Assembly (NCBI RefSeq): GCF_001420595.1
Contig: NZ_LJIX01000006.1
Location: forward strand, 2,006,402-2,070,401
Reading direction: 5' to 3'
Source: Cytobacillus solani
Lineage (GTDB): Bacteria; Bacillota; Bacilli; Bacillales; Cytobacillaceae
DNA length: 64,000 nt
Positions 61,139 through 64,000 of this stretch are shown here, piece by piece. How positions within the stretch are numbered: position 1 is the stretch's first letter; each line of letters opens with the position of its first letter. Below the pieces are notes generated by a model, which ran no database searches, was not told the DNA's origin, and was given only the letters and a program-made list of their open reading frames with translations. Position numbers and translations under genes: made by a program.

Positions 61139-62476
61139 TTGAAAGATAAAGCAGAATTAATTGAAAATTTATCTAGTAATATCCAAGAAATTAAAAGAAA
61201 ACGTAATATTGTTAATGATATTAAATTAGAGTTAGCTCAAAAGCATGATATTTTAGCTGGAGATATACAAGAATGGATAAATAGCCCAAAGGAAAAACTT
61301 CAAGAATTAGATATTAGAGAACTGTATTTATTCACTGAACAAGTGTATTTAAAGACTGGCGATTTGATTATTAACCCTAAATCTTATTTCACTGATGTAG
61401 AAATTAGAGAGTCTAGAATATATGATGCTTCAATAAAAAGACCACACTTTGATTTTCCAATAACGTTTGAAAATGCTACTATTGTTGGTAATGGAGCACA
61501 CTCTATTCCAATTGATATCAAAATGATTGATATGATGTTAAATAATCAATTGTTACACTACGATCCAGAATTGCAAAGAGAAAGGACTGTTATTACAGAT
61601 AAAAAAGGGATACGTTATGAACCTACAGTGATTAAGAAGAATGTAGACGAAATTGCTGAGCATATGATAAACGGAACTCTTGTTCCAACGACTTTAGTTT
61701 GGAACGCTGCGTTAGGTTCGTCTGATTCAGGTGAAGAGTTAGTATTTGACAACAAAACTAATACCTTAACTATTACTGAAAATACTAAGGTTGCCATTGT
61801 AGATGGTTTTCACCGACACAAAGGATTACAAAAGGCACTTCGTCAACGACCAGATTTAGATTTTAATTTTGTATTAATAATTACAAATTACAGTAAATCT
61901 ATGGCTCAACAGTATCAATATCAGCTTGCACAAGCCACTCCTATTTCTAAAAACAGACAAACTCAATTGAAGAATGCGAGATATAGTGATGGAATAGTTA
62001 CAAGATTAATGCAAGAGAGTGATTTAAAAGATAGAATTTCCCAAAATACACAGCTCAAAACTACAGCAAATCAACTTGTAAGCTATAATGTTTTGGCTGA
62101 TAGCATAGACAGTTATATGAATATTATTTCAAAAAGAGATGCAAAAAAAGTTGGGGATTTTCTCATAGAGTTTTTTGATGAACTTATTGGAGCATTTCCA
62201 GAAGAATTTATTTTTAATACAATTGAATATAGAAATAAAAGCTTAATCAATCATAACAATTTATTTGTTGGTTATGTAGTTTTAGCAAATAAAATGATGG
62301 TTAATCAAATCCCTGTTGAAAAATTAACAGAAATAATTAAGAGTATAGACTTTTCAAAAGATAATTCATTTTGGAAAGAGCTAGGGATTTTAAATGATAA
62401 AGGAAATATTGAAGATACTAGTAAAGTAAGAAAAATTATTGCAAAATATTTCAGTGAGTTAAATATTGAAGAGTAG
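61139..62476 (+). CDS. DGxHR-domain protein, SPbeta YopQ-like
   Basis: 445 residues from TTG. It begins with a coiled-coil region (LIENLSSNIQEIKRKRNIVN). The core has IPIDIKMIDMMLNNQLLHYD, the motif VDGFHRHKGLQKAL (DGxHRxxG, as in DndB/DGQHR proteins) and QATPISKNRQTQLKNARYSD. In SPbeta the gene next to the master repressor yopR has this kind of product. The biochemical role is unknown; ParB-like or DNA-modification-regulator functions are possible. It is coupled to the next gene (11-bp gap). Confidence 0.65.
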   Translation: MKDKAELIENLSSNIQEIKRKRNIVNDIKLELAQKHDILAGDIQEWINSPKEKLQELDIRELYLFTEQVYLKTGDLIINPKSYFTDVEIRESRIYDASIKRPHFDFPITFENATIVGNGAHSIPIDIKMIDMMLNNQLLHYDPELQRERTVITDKKGIRYEPTVIKKNVDEIAEHMINGTLVPTTLVWNAALGSSDSGEELVFDNKTNTLTITENTKVAIVDGFHRHKGLQKALRQRPDLDFNFVLIITNYSKSMAQQYQYQLAQATPISKNRQTQLKNARYSDGIVTRLMQESDLKDRISQNTQLKTTANQLVSYNVLADSIDSYMNIISKRDAKKVGDFLIEFFDELIGAFPEEFIFNTIEYRNKSLINHNNLFVGYVVLANKMMVNQIPVEKLTEIIKSIDFSKDNSFWKELGILNDKGNIEDTSKVRKIIAKYFSELNIEE

Positions 62477-62487
62477 GTGTTTAAGGT

Positions 62488-63462
62488 ATGAACAAGATGT
62501 ACAATGAAGATATTAAATGGAGATTCTTAAAAGAAAAATATGATTCAAAAGAAACAAGAAAAGTTATTAAGTATATATTCTTTTACGCATATTTAAATGA
62601 GTTGCCTTTAGGGAAAGATTTGTATGACTTTAGTTTGGATCAAATAGGAAGCGTTATTGCTAACTCAAACCCTAAAAGCCTCAATGTAGCAAAGACAAGA
62701 GGAAGTTTTATCTCTCAATATATTTCATGGGCTATTTCTCCAGATGTAAACTTGAGAAGAGATAACCTTAATCCTTTACAAAATATTGATGAATCTTGGT
62801 ATGCTCAATTTGTAGATACAAGTTTAAAACAATTTATTTCTAAAACAGAATTAGATGAAATGGTGAGTCAATTAGTTAATTATCAAGATAAGATCATTCC
62901 TGTGTTATTATTTAATGGTGTATATGGAACAGAAAGCTCGGAAATAAGAAACTTAAAATTAACTGATATTCAAGAAGATGGCACAACTAGGTTATATGAT
63001 GATGTTAAAGGTGAAAGATATATCAAGTTGGATGAAAATGTTATAGAATTGCTTCATAAAGCAAATTTTGAAGAAGAATATATGAATAAGAATGGTATGG
63101 CTGAAGGAAGGAGTCCGAATTCACACTTAGTTAATAGTGAATTTATAGTAAAGAGTCTAAAGCGTGGTGCAGCAAAAGAAGGACATAGAATAGGTCAGAG
63201 TAGTATAATATCTAGAATAAATATAATAAAAGAGTACATTGGTTGGTTAGACTTAACTCCAAAAAGTATATGGAGATCCGGAATGTTGTACATGGCTAGT
63301 CAATTAATGCAAGGTAGAAATGAATTAATTAAAGAGGACTTTGATAAAATAGGGGAACACTTTAATTTGTCTAAAATAAACAATAATGGCTATGAAAGTT
63401 ATAATAGGGCATATATGAGCGGATTTATTAATGAAGAGAACATAAATAAACTGTATAAATAA
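62488..63462 (+). CDS. Tyrosine-recombinase-fold repressor, SPbeta YopR/MrpR-like
   Basis: 324 residues, against 325 for SPbeta YopR (MrpR), a phage master repressor built on a tyrosine-recombinase fold without recombinase activity. The recombinase-like layout is visible: IIPVLLFNGVYGTESSEIRNL in place of the Arg box, YDDVKGERYIKLDENVIELL in place of the Lys strand, and PKSIWRSGMLYMASQL in place of HxxR. Catalytic residues are largely replaced. It is intact although most of the element is decayed. Likely binds the recurring AT motifs (inference). Confidence 0.65.
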   Translation: MNKMYNEDIKWRFLKEKYDSKETRKVIKYIFFYAYLNELPLGKDLYDFSLDQIGSVIANSNPKSLNVAKTRGSFISQYISWAISPDVNLRRDNLNPLQNIDESWYAQFVDTSLKQFISKTELDEMVSQLVNYQDKIIPVLLFNGVYGTESSEIRNLKLTDIQEDGTTRLYDDVKGERYIKLDENVIELLHKANFEEEYMNKNGMAEGRSPNSHLVNSEFIVKSLKRGAAKEGHRIGQSSIISRINIIKEYIGWLDLTPKSIWRSGMLYMASQLMQGRNELIKEDFDKIGEHFNLSKINNNGYESYNRAYMSGFINEENINKLYK

Positions 63463-63505
63463 TCTTTAACCTAGCCCTAATATTGGGGTTAAGGCTATAC
63501 ATAAT

Positions 63506-63522
63506 TACTAAAATAAATTATA
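63506..63522. promoter_or_regulatory. AAATAAATTAT motif after the mrpR-like gene
   Basis: TACTAAAATAAATTATA, the rightmost copy of the recurring motif. Bases 63523-63640 hold nothing else recognisable. Confidence 0.45.
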
Positions 63523-63641
63523 GATCATTAAAACGTTATGGGGGATGGAATTTATAAAGTAATTATTTCCATTTATTCATTTTCGATAAGGCTTCAATGC
63601 ATTCGACAAATCTAGACAAAAGGAAAAACCCTCCAATTATG

Positions 63642-64000
63642 GGGCTGTTGACAAAATGGGAAAAGAGCTTTGCTCCTTTCCCATTTTCTTTTTAAGAGTA
63701 TATTTATTAGTTTTCTTTATAATTTTTGTCTTAATTCATTACCTTTATAATTCTTTTTAAATTTAATGCCAACGCTGAAAAAAGGCATTGTTCAGAAATT
63801 TTTTCAATGCCCCTCTTATATGTTTTATACAGGTTATGCTTAGATTTCAATGTTCCGAAGGAACCTTCACACCAAACTCTTCGGAGCTTTTGGAATGCTT
63901 TATATTCACTAGTTTTTGCCCTCTGAGTATTTGCTTCCAACAATTCATGTGCAATTGGTCGAGAAATCGTTCTTTTACTTGCTGTTTCCCCAAAACAACA
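63642..64000 (-). mobile_element. IS1182-family element, 3' end (truncated by window)
   Basis: Begins with GGGCTGTTGACAAAATGGGA at its outer end, resembling the GGGGCTGT...ACAAAA ends of IS1182 elements. It continues past the window edge. Confidence 0.65.
63731..64000 (-). CDS. IS1182-type transposase, C-terminal part
   Basis: The minus-strand frame is open from the window edge: CCFGETASKRTISRPIAHEL, TQRAKTSEYKAFQKLRR, the catalytic-glutamate region VWCEGSFGTLKSKHNLYKTY, and the tail LFSALALNLKRIIKVMN. This is the end of the DDE domain of IS1182/IS4-like transposases. The N-terminal part is outside the window. Confidence 0.75.
   Translation of the reverse strand, partial: CCFGETASKRTISRPIAHELLEANTQRAKTSEYKAFQKLRRVWCEGSFGTLKSKHNLYKTYKRGIEKISEQCLFSALALNLKRIIKVMN

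Noticed and set aside
61139-62476. DNA phosphorothioation (Dnd) or other defence system based on the DndB-like motif
   Set aside because: No dndA/C/D/E or defence partner genes are in the window; the yopP/Q/R order fits an SPbeta-like module better.

Overview
The window comes from a low-GC, endospore-forming member of the Bacillaceae. The evidence is the conserved order miaA-hfq-spoVK-hflX-ynbB-glnR-glnA-lexA-yneA-yneB-ynzC-tkt-sirA-yneF, the sporulation genes spoVK and sirA, GlnR boxes, Bacillus-type SOS boxes, and strong AGGAGG ribosome binding sites. It falls into three parts.

(1) About 1-32 kb is a scarred accessory island dominated by vitamin B6 (pyridoxal phosphate, PLP) biology. It holds a PLP homeostasis protein (yggS/ylmE), fragments of cystathionine synthase, serC, argD, an Orn/Lys/Arg decarboxylase and hemL, two copies of a thioredoxin-like/MarR/hemL/sufS block, pyridoxine kinase, gcvPA-gcvPB, a MocR/PdxR-type regulator, pdxS with a broken pdxT, and a DegT-type aminotransferase. 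Many genes are truncated, fused end to end, or internally deleted across the PLP-lysine region. The two hemL-sufS blocks are reciprocally damaged: block 1 keeps sufS, block 2 keeps hemL. Between 19.3 and 26.7 kb the pdxR-pdxS control region occurs four times. It lies once before the intact pdxS, once beside the intact pdxR, and upstream of a complete tRNA-Cys, tRNA-Cys-like genes and PLP-enzyme remnants. Two IS3-family elements, a large serine recombinase remnant and a tyrosine integrase remnant with att-like repeats also lie here.

(2) About 32-51.4 kb is mostly conserved chromosome. It begins with a lipoprotein, an alpha/beta hydrolase and mreBH. The tRNA-modification/Hfq, sporulation, nitrogen (glnR-glnA), SOS (lexA divergent from yneA-yneB-ynzC) and transketolase genes follow. 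A few small insertions (DUF3298, DUF4257, TRIC channel) and a permease remnant interrupt it.

(3) About 51.4-63.5 kb, directly after the yneF terminator, is a decaying SPbeta-like prophage or related element. It has a frameshifted tyrosine recombinase, small phage ORFs, an antirepressor-like pseudogene, an HNH/AP2 endonuclease, a secreted S1 protease, and a yopP/yopQ/yopR(mrpR)-like module. An AAATAAATTA-type sequence recurs in front of many of its transcription units. An IS1182-type transposase runs off the right end.

The most unusual signal is the duplicated pdxR/pdxS promoter linked to tRNA-Cys-like genes and PLP-enzyme genes. It suggests repeated capture of a vitamin-B6-responsive promoter. 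All functional calls are from reading translations and motifs; no alignment or database search was run.
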